Source: Saururus chinensis (Eukaryota; Streptophyta; Magnoliopsida; Piperales; Saururaceae). Taken from it: DNA of 64,000 nucleotides. Both the position numbers and the translations under genes were made by a program. Below, piece after piece: positions 37,488-50,150 of this stretch. The notes under the pieces were generated by a model. That model worked only from the letters and a program-made list of their open reading frames with translations, had not been told where the DNA came from and searched no databases. Positions within the stretch are counted from its first letter, which is position 1. The number at the start of each line of letters is the position of its first letter. The stretch lies in assembly GCA_035235625.1 (NCBI GenBank), contig CP141141.1, positions 5,322,968-5,386,967 on the forward strand, written 5' to 3'.

Positions 37488-37720
37488 ATGAACCTGTGAT
37501 GCATAGGTGGCATGATATGTGTTTATGAAATGTGTGGTTATAGCATGATATGTAGGTGGCATGACTATGTGATTATGAGATATGTTATAACATGATATGT
37601 AATTGGCATGATTATGTATATATGGAATATATTAGATATGATGTACATGTGACATGAGTATGTATTTATGGAATGTGTATTAGAACATGATACATAGGTG
37701 GTTTGGTATATGTGAATTGT
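37488..37720. repeat. Tandem segment in the solo LTR, about 4 units of 50-60 bp
   Basis: Units contain TGATGCATAGGTGGCATGAT or a variant followed by TATGTGTTTATGAAATGTG or a variant. They recur near 37488, 37545, 37595 and 37680, with strong divergence between units. Confidence 0.7.
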
Positions 37721-38439
37721 CCCATGATGAGTGGGTATGGTAAATGATTATATGATGATTATTATGTTGATAATGTATGTGATGTCATTATGGGTTTATT
37801 TTCCATATTAAAACACTAAGCATTAGCTCACCCCTCTTTATTTGTGGTTTGTTTTAGGGCTGCATGTTGTACCATGCAGGTTTTTTAAATAGGCTCTATG
37901 TTGAGCATGAGGATGGCGTTGGTCATTATGAGGAGATTCATAGAGATGCTGAGTTTTTATGTTGCTTTGATATCATGTTATGTTGAGATATATACACTTA
38001 ACTCTACTTCACACTCTATTTAGCCATTGTTGGCTTAGACTTATTTTTGTCATTGTGAGCTTGATGTCTTGTTTATGACTAGTATGTGAGTATGAGTGGA
38101 TTAATACCTTTATTAGTAGTCCTTTTATTGCTCTATTTTCTTTTGTACAAAGTATTCGTATAATACTTCATTATGTGTTCACCCAAGGATGGGTTAAGTC
38201 TTCCACAATTCAACTCCACCTTGTCGTGCTTTGTGTCGCTTCCTCCTTGGACCGGGTTCGGCTCAGGGTGGCGTGTGCCGGGGCGTGACAATTACCATAA
38301 TGAATGCATATATAAAATGTAAGTCATATAAATTACTTCATGTACATCAAGCGAATTGGTGTGTGTAGTGTCTGAACTAATACGGATGATGACATTTTTA
38401 GACTACATAGTTTAGTGAGGATATTAGTACAACAATAAT

Positions 38440-40445
38440 CAAGTGTATGAAATGTTGAATATTGAACTGTAAGTCATGTCACTTACAACTTGGATTGGTT
38501 CAAAGGGAATTGTAGAATCAGATAGAATTGGAATGATTAAATATCGTGAAATATGGCCAAAACTTTTGGCAAGACTAGGGTTGAATATGTTAGGTCAAAC
38601 AATTGTAGGGATTGTGGTAGACAATATTCTTCTAGGTGGGACAACTTCTTTAGCCCCGACTTAGGTCTCAATCACTGTGTTGAGTTGATCCAGACTACCA
38701 ATACCACTGCTTGTACCTCCCTCTCCTATACATGATGATTGTCTTTACCCTGTACTATGTACAAACTTTGATGCATCATGTTGTTGGGGAGATGCATGGA
38801 CACGCTCCTTAAAGGGTAATGCTTCATCCTACTTATGGGGAGAGGAGGTACTCTCATTCAAGCTCTCAAACAGCCTTCTTCCTCTTATTGATGTGGACAC
38901 CTTTATCTTAATTCTTGTCTTAGAAATGTAGGGGATAACATCTCTTTCTCTTAGGAAAGGCAGGAGTAGGAGGTGGAGCTGGCCGTAGAGGTATAACTGT
39001 TGCGCCATATTCTGAGAGTCCAACTCTTTTCTCAAGCACCCTGCACCTTTGATTAAGAGATGCAATTACTCTCTATATCTTAAACTTTAGAGCATTGTTC
39101 TCCTCTCTTAATTTCATTTTGATGTTGTACAGGTGTTAGAAATTCTCACACATTTTTTTCATAAGGTCATCTCTCTCATCTGGCTTGGTGCTCCTCCTAA
39201 TATTCTCCTCATCAAATTAAGAGGGGACTTGAGAGGTCTTCCCCTTGCTATCAAACTTCCAGGTGCACTACCTCTTAGCATGAGGTACTTCAAAGAGGGC
39301 ATTGGGATGTTGCATCATCCTCTATCTCTACTAGGTCACATGCTGCCTTAATCTCTTTTTGGACAGAGATGTTAGTCTTGACAGCTTCAATGGTCGCCTC
39401 TTCATCTATAATTTCAACCTCTATACAATATGATGGTTCTTGATGAGGCACTCACTCACTCTCTATGTTGGGCAGAAAGGACCGACCACTATCAAATTCA
39501 AGGTATTTCATTAGAAAGCCTCTCAAGCCCTCCTGCAAATGGTACTAGATTTGAATACCAGTACTATTAAACAAAATATACAATTGTAGGTTAGTTTACT
39601 AAACCCCTCATATTTTCTGTCACATGTTGTGATAGTATTACAATGCATATTGAGATGGAATTATGATGCATATTGCAATAGAATTATGATGCATGTTGTG
39701 ATGCCTATTGCAATGTTTTCTACATTGTTATTACAACATGCATAGCAATTCCATCTCAACATCCACTAACCCATCATATAGAACACTCGCAATCCCATCG
39801 CAACTAACAATAAACCATTATCACAGTAAATATGCATTGTCATCCCAATATGCAAATATACTATCAAATTAAATACCATCCCATGAGAAACAAGATATGT
39901 AAGACTGTAGCACAACCAAATATGTTGAATTTCTTCTTATAAATATTGTCAGTTGCATTCCTCACGCTACTCCTTAGTTGATTTAACACCAACTTGACCC
40001 AAGGTACATTCTGGAATGCTATCAATTTTGGGTCATCCATCATAACTCATAGCTTGTTCTTCATAGTACCATTTGTCATTAGCATTAGGAACACCGCAAC
40101 CACATACTGTAAGGCAAGCATGACCTTATCGTCTGCCCTTGTCTTATTAAAGGTCATGACATTCCAGATCTCCATATCATGGACAACATGAACTTTAGGA
40201 AACATTCAGGCCTTGAACTTTCTTATGGCAATTTTAGGGACATCCTCCTCCCCTTCAGATAATAGTAGAAATCCCAATATGAAAGTGACATTAATTGGCC
40301 TTAAGGTGGCCAACTTAACACAAAAAGATAATGTTAGGCTAGACTGTCTAACCAACAACATGCTAGCAATAAGTTGAAGGCACATGATAGTTTCTAGCAA
40401 TTCTATCAAGTGCTTAAAAACTGTCCTTTTAAACTTCTCCTTCAC
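38440..40445 (-). pseudogene. DUF1985/Ulp1-type gene remnant of element B
   Basis: Read right to left from 40445: FCVKLATLRPINVTFILGFL, SEGEEDVPKIAIRKFK, VHDMEIWN, then at about 40130-39930 LMTNGTMKN, then NVPWVKLVLNQL and YKKKFNIFGCATVLHILF. This order resembles the DUF1985 domain of transposon Ulp1 proteins (receptor-like hydrophobic stretch, GEE, an F.Y.PWG..VF..T..S box and a GFP.ALQVW-type end). A motif-B interval follows (39880-39600), then a linker-like charged segment (39590-38830). The C-terminal protease domain was not found; the solo LTR at 34808-38290 lies where it should continue. Stops throughout. Location and strand copy those of the Ulp1 pseudogene of element A. Confidence 0.6.
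39600..39880. repeat. Motif-B array within an intron-like interval
   Basis: Repeated ATGCATATTGCAATAG, ATGCATGTTGTGATG, CATCGCAAC and CATAGCAAT-type words, between two segments that translate as DUF1985-type protein on the minus strand. Confidence 0.75.
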
Positions 40446-40559
40446 ATCCCCGGTTAAGAATGTATCTAAGTCTTATAACTTAGATGTAGTATATATGTAG
40501 TCTACCTTTCCAACCTATTCAAAAAGCACAATTTCAGCATTATCATTTTATTTTATTAA

Positions 40560-40960
40560 AAAATACATAATTACATATATTATTATGTATTTTTGATTAG
40601 GTTGTGATTCATATTGCAATGATATTTATGATGTCATTGTAATGCCCATTGCTATTTACTTTGCAATGCTTATTGTGATGCACATCACACTATAACTACA
40701 ATGCCCATAGGAGTATAATTGCATTGACCATTGCAATTGTGATGGCCCCTGTAGTTAAATTATGTTATCCATTGTAATTGCAAAGGCCCTTGCCATGATA
40801 TTGCGATGCCCAATTCAATGTCAACACTATCAATGTGACAACATTGCAATACTTGCCTATTTGTACATTGCAATCCCATCACAACTTGATAATACACTTC
40901 AATTCACATCGCAATCTCGTTACAATACACATCTATCATCATAAACACTTCATACACTTC
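40560..40960. repeat. Motif-B array at the 5' side of the minus-strand gene
   Basis: Repeats of TGCCCATTGC, ATTGCAATG, TTGCGATGCCC and CATCGCAATC, in both orientations. This lies upstream or in a first intron of the minus-strand gene. Confidence 0.75.
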
Positions 40961-42699
40961 AATTACAACATATAATATACAATTGTAAATACATCGCATA
41001 TCTAATAGAAAAATCTAACACACAAAACTATAAATACATTTGAAAGGGTATAATGGACTTATTTTACTTCTTCCTGACATTTTTTTTTTACGCAAGTGGA
41101 GCTATTCACAATTGTTCTGTTTCACTTCTAAATGTCTCTTCTGCTCCCTCACACAAGTGTGAATGGAAGATATTGTGGCCTGAAGGCAGGGTAAAAGTGA
41201 AGGGCTTTGCATCCTTGAAAGCGGATGATTATGGAGAGATTGAATGGGCAAGGAGGAGCCTGGCAACAAGTGCATATATTAGAGCCTAACTACGATCTAT
41301 CTCTTTGGAGGCAGGGAGTTGCATCTCTTCCGCTCTGATATGGTCCATCTGTTAGAGCCCACCAATGGCCCATTTCTTCCCCTTGCGATTGATTGTGAAG
41401 GGAGTTGTTTCTGTTCACTTATGTTGGTGTCAGAACCATCTCTTTCTCTTGTGATTAGGGGAGAAGGGAGTTGTGCTTGTTCTTTTGCAATGGTCGTCTT
41501 TCATCTTACAATGAGATAAGAGTGACTCATTTCACACTAAATCCACTCTACAGGGTGAAGTTGGAAGACAATGTGTAAGTTTTTTACGTGTGATTTAAAG
41601 TGAATGAATGTCATACTAAACTCATTTTTTTCAATGACACTTATGGCCTACTTTAAAATTATTCTATACATAGTGGCTTATTTTGACAATATTTCTTCTC
41701 TCTTTTACTAAAAAAAATTGCTCTAGATAATATCATGGGGGCGTGGGGTCAAGGTCCACTTATGCCGGCTGACTTAGCCTTTTCACTCCAACATAGCATT
41801 GAACAATGTTCTCCCTAGTATCATACTCTGTTAATATTAGTTTGTTTTTTATTGTGTTAGGCTTATGCAGCATTGAAAGAAAAAAAACGCAGAGCCAAGT
41901 TATAATTTTCAGGCATATTAATTTTTATCTTCAAAATGAAGAATTCAATAGAACTTAGAACAAGCCTGGAACAGAGACTTCAATTATCACAGCCAGCAAG
42001 TTCAGAGTATTCAAAACCCGGTAAATACGATGTCACCCGCAGCATACAGGAAGAGGGGACCACAGAAGTATTTAAAGCCGCACCTAAGTATATTTTTTAA
42101 TTTATATTGTTAAAAAATTAATTAAAAAAATATTTATATAAGCCCAAACTCAAATGCCTTCACATAAACCCCGCACCATAAGAGCTTAAAGGAACATAAA
42201 CTAATCTACCCTAAGTTTACCTATATCATCATATTTTAATCTAATGATGCATAATGATCAATTCATGCAGTTATATGTGAGCTTAAATTAATATAAATAT
42301 AATTAAAAATAAAAAAAAGTTTATATAAATTCGGGCTTACGCATATCTAAGTAAACTCGAGCTCTGGTTAAATTTATATCTAACGATTTATAATATTAAA
42401 AATTTTAAATATTTTTTAATATTATAAAAATATTATAAGTGTATGTAAATTCAATTACACGTAGAGGCCAGGCTCAAACGGGACTCAAAATATAAGCCTC
42501 GTTGGCATAAACTTGACTCACAGGTGAGCGCATAGACTTATCCAACTATTGGATTTATATCTTACGATCTTAGGAGACATTTTTATCGACATAGGAATTT
42601 ATATCTGATTGCAAGATGAGCTCAAGCTTACTTACCTTAATTTTTACCTAAAAATAATATATTTTAATTTTAGCTCGCATCAAGAAATGGATAAAAAAA
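40961..42699. other. Right flank of element B and non-coding AT-rich DNA
   Basis: A short open frame at 41053-41289 (+) is unrecognised. Between 42318 and 42560 the words AAATTCGGGCTTACGCAT and TCACAGGTGAGCGCATAGACTTATCC form a loose inverted pair, similar in wording to the foldback family at 55483. No terminal inverted repeat for element B could be found. Confidence 0.4.
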
Positions 42700-43560
42700 G
42701 ACGTACGTTCCCATGACGTATTTGGTGGGACCCCATGTGGGCCTAGGAAATGCTGCTCTTCGTTCGGCACATGTTGTTTCCACGGCGTGACGACACCACA
42801 GTTCTGAGCTGGAGATAATACGGCAGCGCGCACTATTACATGCCGCACGTGTTGAGCGCCACGGCGGCGGACTGCCCGTACTGCCTTCGGTCCCCACCTC
42901 AGTCCTCACTGGCCACAGCGCCACCTCTGGTCTACTTTTGGCCTTTTTACCAATTTATTTCCACTTTTACCCTCCCTTCTATTTACATTTACAGAGGAGG
43001 GTCCAGTAAATGGCGGCCTCTACTTTCCCGAGGAAAAGTTTTCCTTTTCCCGACGAAAATGACAGAAAAGGACAAAGGGCCTCTTCCTCGTCTAGTCGGC
43101 CACCGCCTGCCGCCGGCTCCCGGTCAAATGATTGCGCCGCCCCATCCCCCGCCGTACCGGTCGGCATTTTCCATCTCTCCAGTCCAGTATCGGCTAATTT
43201 TACGTGGGTCCCGCGGCAGCGAAAAAGGCGGGGCCCGCGTTTTTTCTTGCCAATCATTTCGAGCTGGAGCGAAGAGGGGAGAGTCGCGCTCTCCGATGCA
43301 ACGGCGAGTGACGCGTGTAAGAAAAGGAGGCGGGGAAGCGCGGGTCTCTTGGGCGACTCGCCGGGAGCATTAAATGGGCACGTGCGAAGTGCTCGCTTCC
43401 TTCAAGCAACCGTCACCTCGGCGCCAGAGACGAAGGAACGCGTGTTAGAATCGGACTGGTTGTCTGTTTCGCGACGTTTGGGCTTTGTGGTCGTGGTTTT
43501 GTTCTATTTACGAGTTGCACTGCTGCCGTCTGCTTTTGCATCACATCGGCCCTTATAGTT
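42700..43560. other. GC-rich, CpG-rich patch without a recognisable gene
   Basis: Base composition changes sharply from AT-rich to GC-rich. CpG dinucleotides are frequent (CGGCGGCGG, CGCGCTC, GCGCC), as are G-box-like words (CACGTG near 42846 and 43380). Open frames of 177 and 182 codons on + and 92 on - overlap each other and have no domain, so none is called. It resembles a promoter/first-exon region of a host gene, but no spliced gene follows. It may be an orphan promoter or a captured fragment. Confidence 0.55.
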
Positions 43561-44419
43561 ACGGTCGAGAACCGAACCAAGAGGGCCTGGGTTTTTCTTT
43601 GGGTTCATTTTGGATCGAGACGAGTTGGGTTGTCTCATGCCCAACATGGAACCGGCTCTAGTTTCACGTTTTAATTTAACTTCTTGTTTACTAAAAGGAA
43701 GTATTTTTAATACTTTTTTTAAATAATGAATCTAGTCTAAAGAATATATAAATTTTTTTATCCATAAGATCAATTGGCATTAACTGATACTAGTGTATGT
43801 TCCATCAGTCTTAAATATCAAGAGCTTCTATATTTTCTTTTACACTAGGCTTATCATTAGAGAGGAACATAAAAAACTTTTCCTTACTAAAAGACTTAAG
43901 AACTTGAAAAATATTTTAGACTACTTGAGAAAATGTTATTAGTAGTTTTAGTGGATGAACATAATAATAATAGATTAATAAATATGCCAATATAATTTCA
44001 AGTTCGAGTAAATAACGAACCAAGCTCAGAGAAGGCCTATGCGCAAAAGTGCAAGTCTGGCATGGCCCACAAGCTTTGCTATCGACGCAGGCCAAAAATA
44101 AAAAATTGTTTTTATAAGGCCAATTAATCGGCCCGCATGCATACCCCCAACGACCATGTTAGACTCATAAGGCTTTATGGGCTTCAGTCCAAGCCGACGA
44201 GCCTTGACTAGGTCAAACCCTGGTCGTCGGCCTCAATTTTAGGCCTGCGCACGACCCATGCTACATATGGGCTAGAGCTTCTTAATGGTTCAAGATAGTC
44301 AGGGCTTTTGCCACCTTTGTACCTAAGTCGAGCTAACTTGACCTTCAAGCTTGGCATGAAAGTGGTCACTTTGAACTTTCAAGTAGAGCCAAGCCTAGTG
44401 GCCCTATTATGCTTGAGTG
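43561..44419. other. Non-coding stretch
   Basis: No gene or clear repeat boundary recognised. The text at 44020-44400 has many GGCC, AGCCTT and AAGCC words that look like decayed repeat DNA. Confidence 0.4.
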
Positions 44420-44555
44420 GCTACTTAGAGTTGTAGCTTAAGCACTAGGTAGTAAGTTGGAGCTCCCCAGCCATCAGATCATGGGCAAAGGCATGATCCG
44501 ATGGTTAGGGAGTTCTAGCTCACTACCCAACACTGAAGTTACAACACTGAGTAGC
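44420..44555. mobile_element. Foldback (palindromic) element, 136 bp
   Basis: Arms 44420-44483 and 44492-44555 are inverted copies with a few mismatches, separated by GGCAAAGG. The arms run from GCTACTTAGAGTTGTAGC to CCATCAGATCATG. No coding capacity; it would form a long hairpin if transcribed. Confidence 0.88.
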
Positions 44556-44934
44556 TTTCTTTGTTATATTTACCACCCACTCATATTTAAAAACTAACAT
44601 GAGTACTTGTTTTAATAGAAAAAAAATAGGGCAATTCTTATTTCAGATAGAAAGTTAAGGAAAATTTTTGTTTTGCATAGGAAAGAAAATTGTATTTTAA
44701 TACTGACATGTATAAATATGAAAGGGTTGTATATTAAAAATATTCTAAAATTACCCCTAAATATCCATTCTCCTATCTTATTTTAGTATTATATAATATA
44801 AAAAATACATAAACTATCCATGCCATCATTTATTCACCTTGGGACTAGCAGGCTAAGTTGGCATACCCTCCTTCAATCTCGCCCTTTTTCTCTTTCCGGC
44901 ATTGTCCCTTTTTCTTGGCCAACCTACACCTACA
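44556..44934. other. Non-coding stretch
   Basis: AT-rich, with no feature recognised. Confidence 0.4.
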
Positions 44935-45320
44935 AATGTGTTTCGGTGTATAGCATAATGTGTTTCAATGAGTTTTACTATATTTTCGTATATTTCAAGT
45001 TTTTATGCTAAAAATATAAGATTATTAGTGGGATATATTTTAGTGTATAACTGGATGTGTTTCTGTGCATTTCAATATCTTTTAAAGCATTTCAATTTCA
45101 TGCATTAAAAATGCAAGATTATTAGCTGGATGTGTTTCAATATATAGTGGGATGTGTTTCAATGCATTTTGATTTGTTATAGTGAATTTTGATTTTCTAT
45201 GCCAAAAATTTAAGATTGTTAGCAAGATGTGTTTTGGTACATTTAGATTTGTTTTAGTGCATTTCGATATGTTTTGGTTTATTTTGATATGTTTTGATGT
45301 GTTTCAATTTGTTTAGGTGC
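44935..45320. repeat. Degenerate tandem repeat, about 100-bp period
   Basis: Three units share TATGCTAAAAATATAAGATT followed by ATTAGTGGGAT and several GATGTGTTTCAATGCATTTC words (near 45005, 45099 and 45200). The copies are strongly diverged. Confidence 0.6.
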
Positions 45321-48300
45321 CATATGAAGGGAACATCATTTTCTTGCCAACTTTCGAATTTCTATAACATGTTTCAGTGTAGTTTCAATGCTATGATTGT
45401 TTGCTGAGGTTGGTCATATTACAAAAAAATTACACAAAAAATTAAGAAGAAAAAAAGTATAGAAATGAATTTGTAGGCAAATGAATAGGAGAGAGAGAGA
45501 GAATAAGTCCAATAGAAATGGATAGAAGGAGACGAAGCACAATGGATATGGCAAAGAAATATAATGGATATAGAGTGGCTGCCAACGGATGGAAGGCACA
45601 TTAATTGCACCTTTTTGGCATATTTTCACATCTATGCCAATATGTACAAGGGCCCTTTTAGTTACTTCTTATTTATCACATCTCCCCATACCAATAAAAG
45701 AAGGTATATTTGACTTTTTATATCTTTTTTACAACTCCCCATATTTGTATTAGCCTAGACTTAAAATTTTGAAACAATACTAAAAACGTATTTGAAATAA
45801 CATTTACTTTGATTACTTTTTTAATTTTTTTTAAAAAATAATATGGGTATCCCCAGCATAATAGAGATACAATGTTATTCATTTATAACTCTTATGTTCT
45901 TAGTTCTATCCTTAACATTGGGGAATGGTAAGCAACATAAACATGGACGGCCCGCTGGTTTGTCACCCTACCATTTAGATGGATAGCTCCCTTAACAAGA
46001 ATAATGAATAATCGTGTATACAAATAGTAGACATTTGAATATAAGGGGTGTTGGGAAATAAACACCTTTTGAGAGGCGTGCAACAATGATCTTTAATATG
46101 AGAAACAAATATGACAAGATATAATATGTAAAATTTAAGGTAGTCTAACAATGTGTTAACCTCCACCCATCATACAAATCCACTATTTTCAAAAAAATTA
46201 TAGATGAGAATATTACATCTCACACATCATCTCAACTTTCAAAGCACAAGCCTTTTCTCATATATGTCATAGTCTCCTAGGGTTCTAAACAATCCTTATA
46301 TACCCTTGAGCCATGTTAAATAATACAAGCCTATTTGGAATAGGAAATCATGAAGTAGCCTATTAGATTAAGAGCATATCGGAGTGAAATTGCGAGCTAG
46401 GTTAACAATCAATTGATCGCTCTACATTGGTGATTGATTGCTTGTCAATTTTGCTCCCAACTCCAACTTCAAGTACCTCGATTGATCAAACTTAGCACTT
46501 GATCATTTTGTCTCTCAGTTGATTCCATTGCATCCAATGATCGATAACACTACATTGTTGACTGATCATTTATTCCTTTTGTGCATATTAGTATCCCATC
46601 TTCAACAAGGGGTGGACTGCTAGATTGTATGATAATAAACCAACCATACTAGAAACCAAAGTGGTGCTTTCAAACTATTTTCCATCAAATAAAAAATTAT
46701 TTTACATAAAAGAACAACATATTTAAAGACAAACTTTATTAATATAGATCTTATTTCAATCTATTGAAAAGATATAGATCTTATTTTTTTTAACTTAGCA
46801 TTACCTTTGTCCCTTATTAATTGCTCTATTTTGAACAAATTTCATATTAATAGATCTATTTGGTTCAATTTAAGTGGTTAGGTACTTAAAAAATAATCTC
46901 ATAATCATATTTTTTATTCTCTTAGTTGTGAGTCCCACCATTATATAAAAATTAGTATCATACTATAATATAATGCAAGTTGGTGTACTATCGAACTTTC
47001 GCATTTTGACTATTTGACCCATATTTTATACCATTAATCCCTATCTTACACTTATTTTACCCATCGTAATCTCCAAAAAACCAATGATATTAGAATCCTA
47101 ATCCATCTTTTTCATATTGTTGATTTTAACTTGTAATATTATATCTTATTTTAAACTTAGATACTTGATATCATTAGCAAGATCTTGATGAGCTCTATCA
47201 AATGAGATCTCATGTGCCATGTTTTCTCAAACTTTATTGTAGGCCCCACATATATAGAATGCTTTTTAATCATAATTTTTATATTTATGTACATATTATA
47301 ATATTCAAATTTTCGTATTTTTAATGCCCTTGAAAAACCCTCAAAGAGCAATATCAAATGCGGTAAATAGGCCCTAAATATAAATAATAGGCTCCACGAC
47401 ACATAGTCCTTTGACACTATTATGTTCACCTACCTTTGAAATAATATTTAACCTAAGACATTTGGATTTACAGTTGCCTACCACGAATATATAGGGGTTA
47501 ATATAGAGTTTGTGTATATAACTAGTTATCATTGTGAACCTCAAAGCGATGTATTGTAACTATAGCATGCAATGAAGATTTTTGTTCAATGCAAATTTTA
47601 TTTCTAATTTATCTTATATAATTTTTATTTACAAGTGTAGTGCATGTGCATTCTTGCTAGTTTTTCTAAATGGGGTTGTTAAAATGGGGCATAGAGAATA
47701 CAATCTTGAGTCCTATATTTAGTGTTGCAATCTAAAATAGGCATTTACATGTTAGTCTTTTTTTTATTTTGTATGCAAAATTATCTTAATTTGAAATATT
47801 TTGTTAATTATTATATAAAATTAATTTACTAATAAAGGGTATCAGACTCTATGTAGATGTATGCACACAACATACTCCCTATCATCTTTCACACATGAAG
47901 GCCGCCCTTCACTTGTGGAATATGTGAGATAGGTGTAGACTGCCATATGCAATCTTAATTATTTTTTAATATTCTCTCTATTTCAAATTAATTATCTTAT
48001 TTAGTTTTTCAATTGTATTGATTTCATTTCAATTTCAAAAAATTATATAGAACATGTATTCTTTTTAACTCTCTTTGTGTTCAAGGTTACTCATTTGATA
48101 CCATGCAATACCATATTTGGCAAATAAGCAAGAATTCTAAACTCAACCTGGGATTACTTCTCAAATATACTTGCTCTATTAGTGAGCTCATTTATGCAAA
48201 CTTGTATATTTAGAAACATGCTCTACATTATCCGGAGAGAGTGTAGAATTAGTGCCAATTGTTTATTAAGCAAAAGTCTTTTCAAAGTAGGTTTTTAAAG

Positions 48301-49256
48301 TTTGAGACTCTTTGCACAAACTGGAATTACTTGATTCCAATGGTTGTTAGTCTTATACTTCGAAGTCTTCTTAACTATTTGTTATTTAAAAAGAGAGAAT
48401 CAAAGAGTAAGAAATTATTAGAGAGATAGAGAGGAACTTATCTTTGTTTGAAAACAATTTATTTTGTTCAAACATTGTGATAATTGAAAATCGTTAAGAA
48501 AGACCTAGCCACCTAATTTAAACCCATATATCGGTTGGACTAGTAGATACAAACTGGATCATAATCAAAGTGTGATTAGAGTCTAGATAGTTATAGGTGT
48601 ATTAAAGAGTCTATAAACTATATATAAAAACACATCAAACACACTTCAACACCAATTGCAGGTTCTTGTTCGCTTCTCTATTGGCAGTACTATTTCACCT
48701 AGAGTTACAATGGGCATTGAAGTTTGTGTTTTATGTATGACAAGTAACATTGGTCATCTATGGCAATGGTATATGAATTGTGTTTTTCATTTCCATTGAT
48801 TTTATATTTGATTATGGCTTCTCATTTTGCTAGGGATTGCAATCAAATGCACTCACGAACATGGTCATGTGATCAAATTTATCAAATGGTTGTTATTAAA
48901 AATGTATTTCTTCACATACAAGGAAAGATGTTGGCAAAACTAAGAAAATTGATTATTTAGTAACTATAAAAATATTTAGAATAGAATGACTAGTTTGGCC
49001 ACCCCGTCTTTTAAGAAGCCACCTGAGAATGATGACATTATCCACTTCAATGTGTTAAATTTTCCCCTTTTCTCATAGTCCACTCACCCCATTCAATAGT
49101 CTCTAGACCCCACCTGAAACCCTACTTCACTATGTAGTAATGTGAAATCATATGTATGTGTTTACCTATTTCATTAACAAAATTATATCAACCTACTGAT
49201 GTGTAAGAATTGAGTCATTGAGTTAATGTTTGATATGTTCATAGATGTGAATGGCT
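45321..49256. other. Long AT-rich non-coding stretch
   Basis: Several open frames of 60-90 codons were inspected and none shows a domain or splice-compatible continuation. The region at 46380-46570 has repeated GATTGATC-type words reminiscent of the gypsy LTR, without alignable sequence. TCCCTTATTAATTGCTC near 46810 is like one Stowaway end. Otherwise nothing is seen. Confidence 0.45.
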
Positions 49257-49392
49257 GAAGTTGTCTCCAGGGTAAAGTAAAAAAATAGATGAAGATTCAA
49301 TGATCAATGTGTGAATGATTATTAGAAGTTGTCTCCAGGGTAAAGTAAAAAAATAGATGAAGATTTAATGATCAATGTGTGAATGATTATTA
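49257..49392. repeat. Nearly perfect 68-bp tandem duplication
   Basis: Units 49257-49324 and 49325-49392 begin GAAGTTGTCTCCAGGG and differ at one base (a C/T). This suggests a recent event. Confidence 0.97.
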
Positions 49393-50150
49393 GAATAAAG
49401 CTACATGGGGATACACATCACATTCTTAGAATTAATTTGATTATTGCATGGTTGGGTGTAAAAAGTAGATTGAAATATTGGGATAAATCATACATAATGA
49501 GATTAATTGTTGTGAGATCAATTATGTTCATTTGGAGGAAGTTCAACCACTAAACCTAGCTCTCAGGGTTGTCCTTTGCATGCGTCTGGGTGCATATGAA
49601 GGATGCTCATAAGAGTTGTACTAACTCTCAACTTCATCGTCCTTGATTGAACAACTTTGTCTATAGATTTGAAAAGTTACCTATTTGAGTCCAATATGGT
49701 TTGAATTTCTTCGAAGGCAAATATCTTCCGCCAGCTTAATTGATAACATATAAAAAGACTCCATGAATGTAGAAAGGGTGATTCTTCCTTAAGGTTTTGT
49801 CCTATAGTATTCTTTTGAGGTATCTTTTTCTAAGGAGAGAGCCTTTTAGTTTTGATGGTTTATTTGTTTGAAATATTATTGATTCTAAGCCATAGGATGA
49901 GATAATTCAATTCAAAACTTAAGTTGATGGTCTTTTACCATCATTGAGTAGATGAAGGGAAGAAACACACACACCTACACATAATCATGTCATACACTTT
50001 GTGGTAAAAGTACATTTGGAAAGGTAGTCCTCAATATGAAAAGAGTTTACGCTACTCAAATTGGAGTGCATGGAGCACACAAAGAGGATTGAGAGACACC
50101 CGGTGGAAGTGCGAAGTGTTTCTAATGCTCCACTCTAATAATGATCTTAG
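49393..50150. other. Non-coding stretch
   Basis: No gene recognised; AT-rich intergenic-looking DNA. Confidence 0.4.

Larger units (their letters stand above)
34808..38290 (+). mobile_element. Solo LTR of a long-LTR gypsy element, 3.5 kb
   Basis: ATTAC flanks both sides (34803-34807 and 38291-38295). The right end GGGGCGTGACA is a typical 3' end of Del/Tekay-type LTRs, and no primer-binding site follows. The left end reads TCTAAGATATC, so the canonical TG has probably mutated. A TATTTAAG box near 35226 followed by AAACCCTAG fits an LTR promoter and transcript start. TTAGCTCACCCC near 37823 is a further LTR hallmark. Flanking sequence on both sides belongs to element B, and no internal domain remains, as expected after LTR-LTR recombination. 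Confidence 0.78.

Noticed and set aside
43010..43558. 182-codon open frame in the GC-rich patch
   Set aside because: Other frames in the same patch are equally open because stops are rare in GC-rich DNA. No domain, no convincing start context and no splice continuation were seen.
46380..46570. Possible solo LTR of the 13700 gypsy family because of repeated GATTGATC words
   Set aside because: Only the short words are shared; longer segments do not align and no TG..CA ends or flanking duplication are visible.
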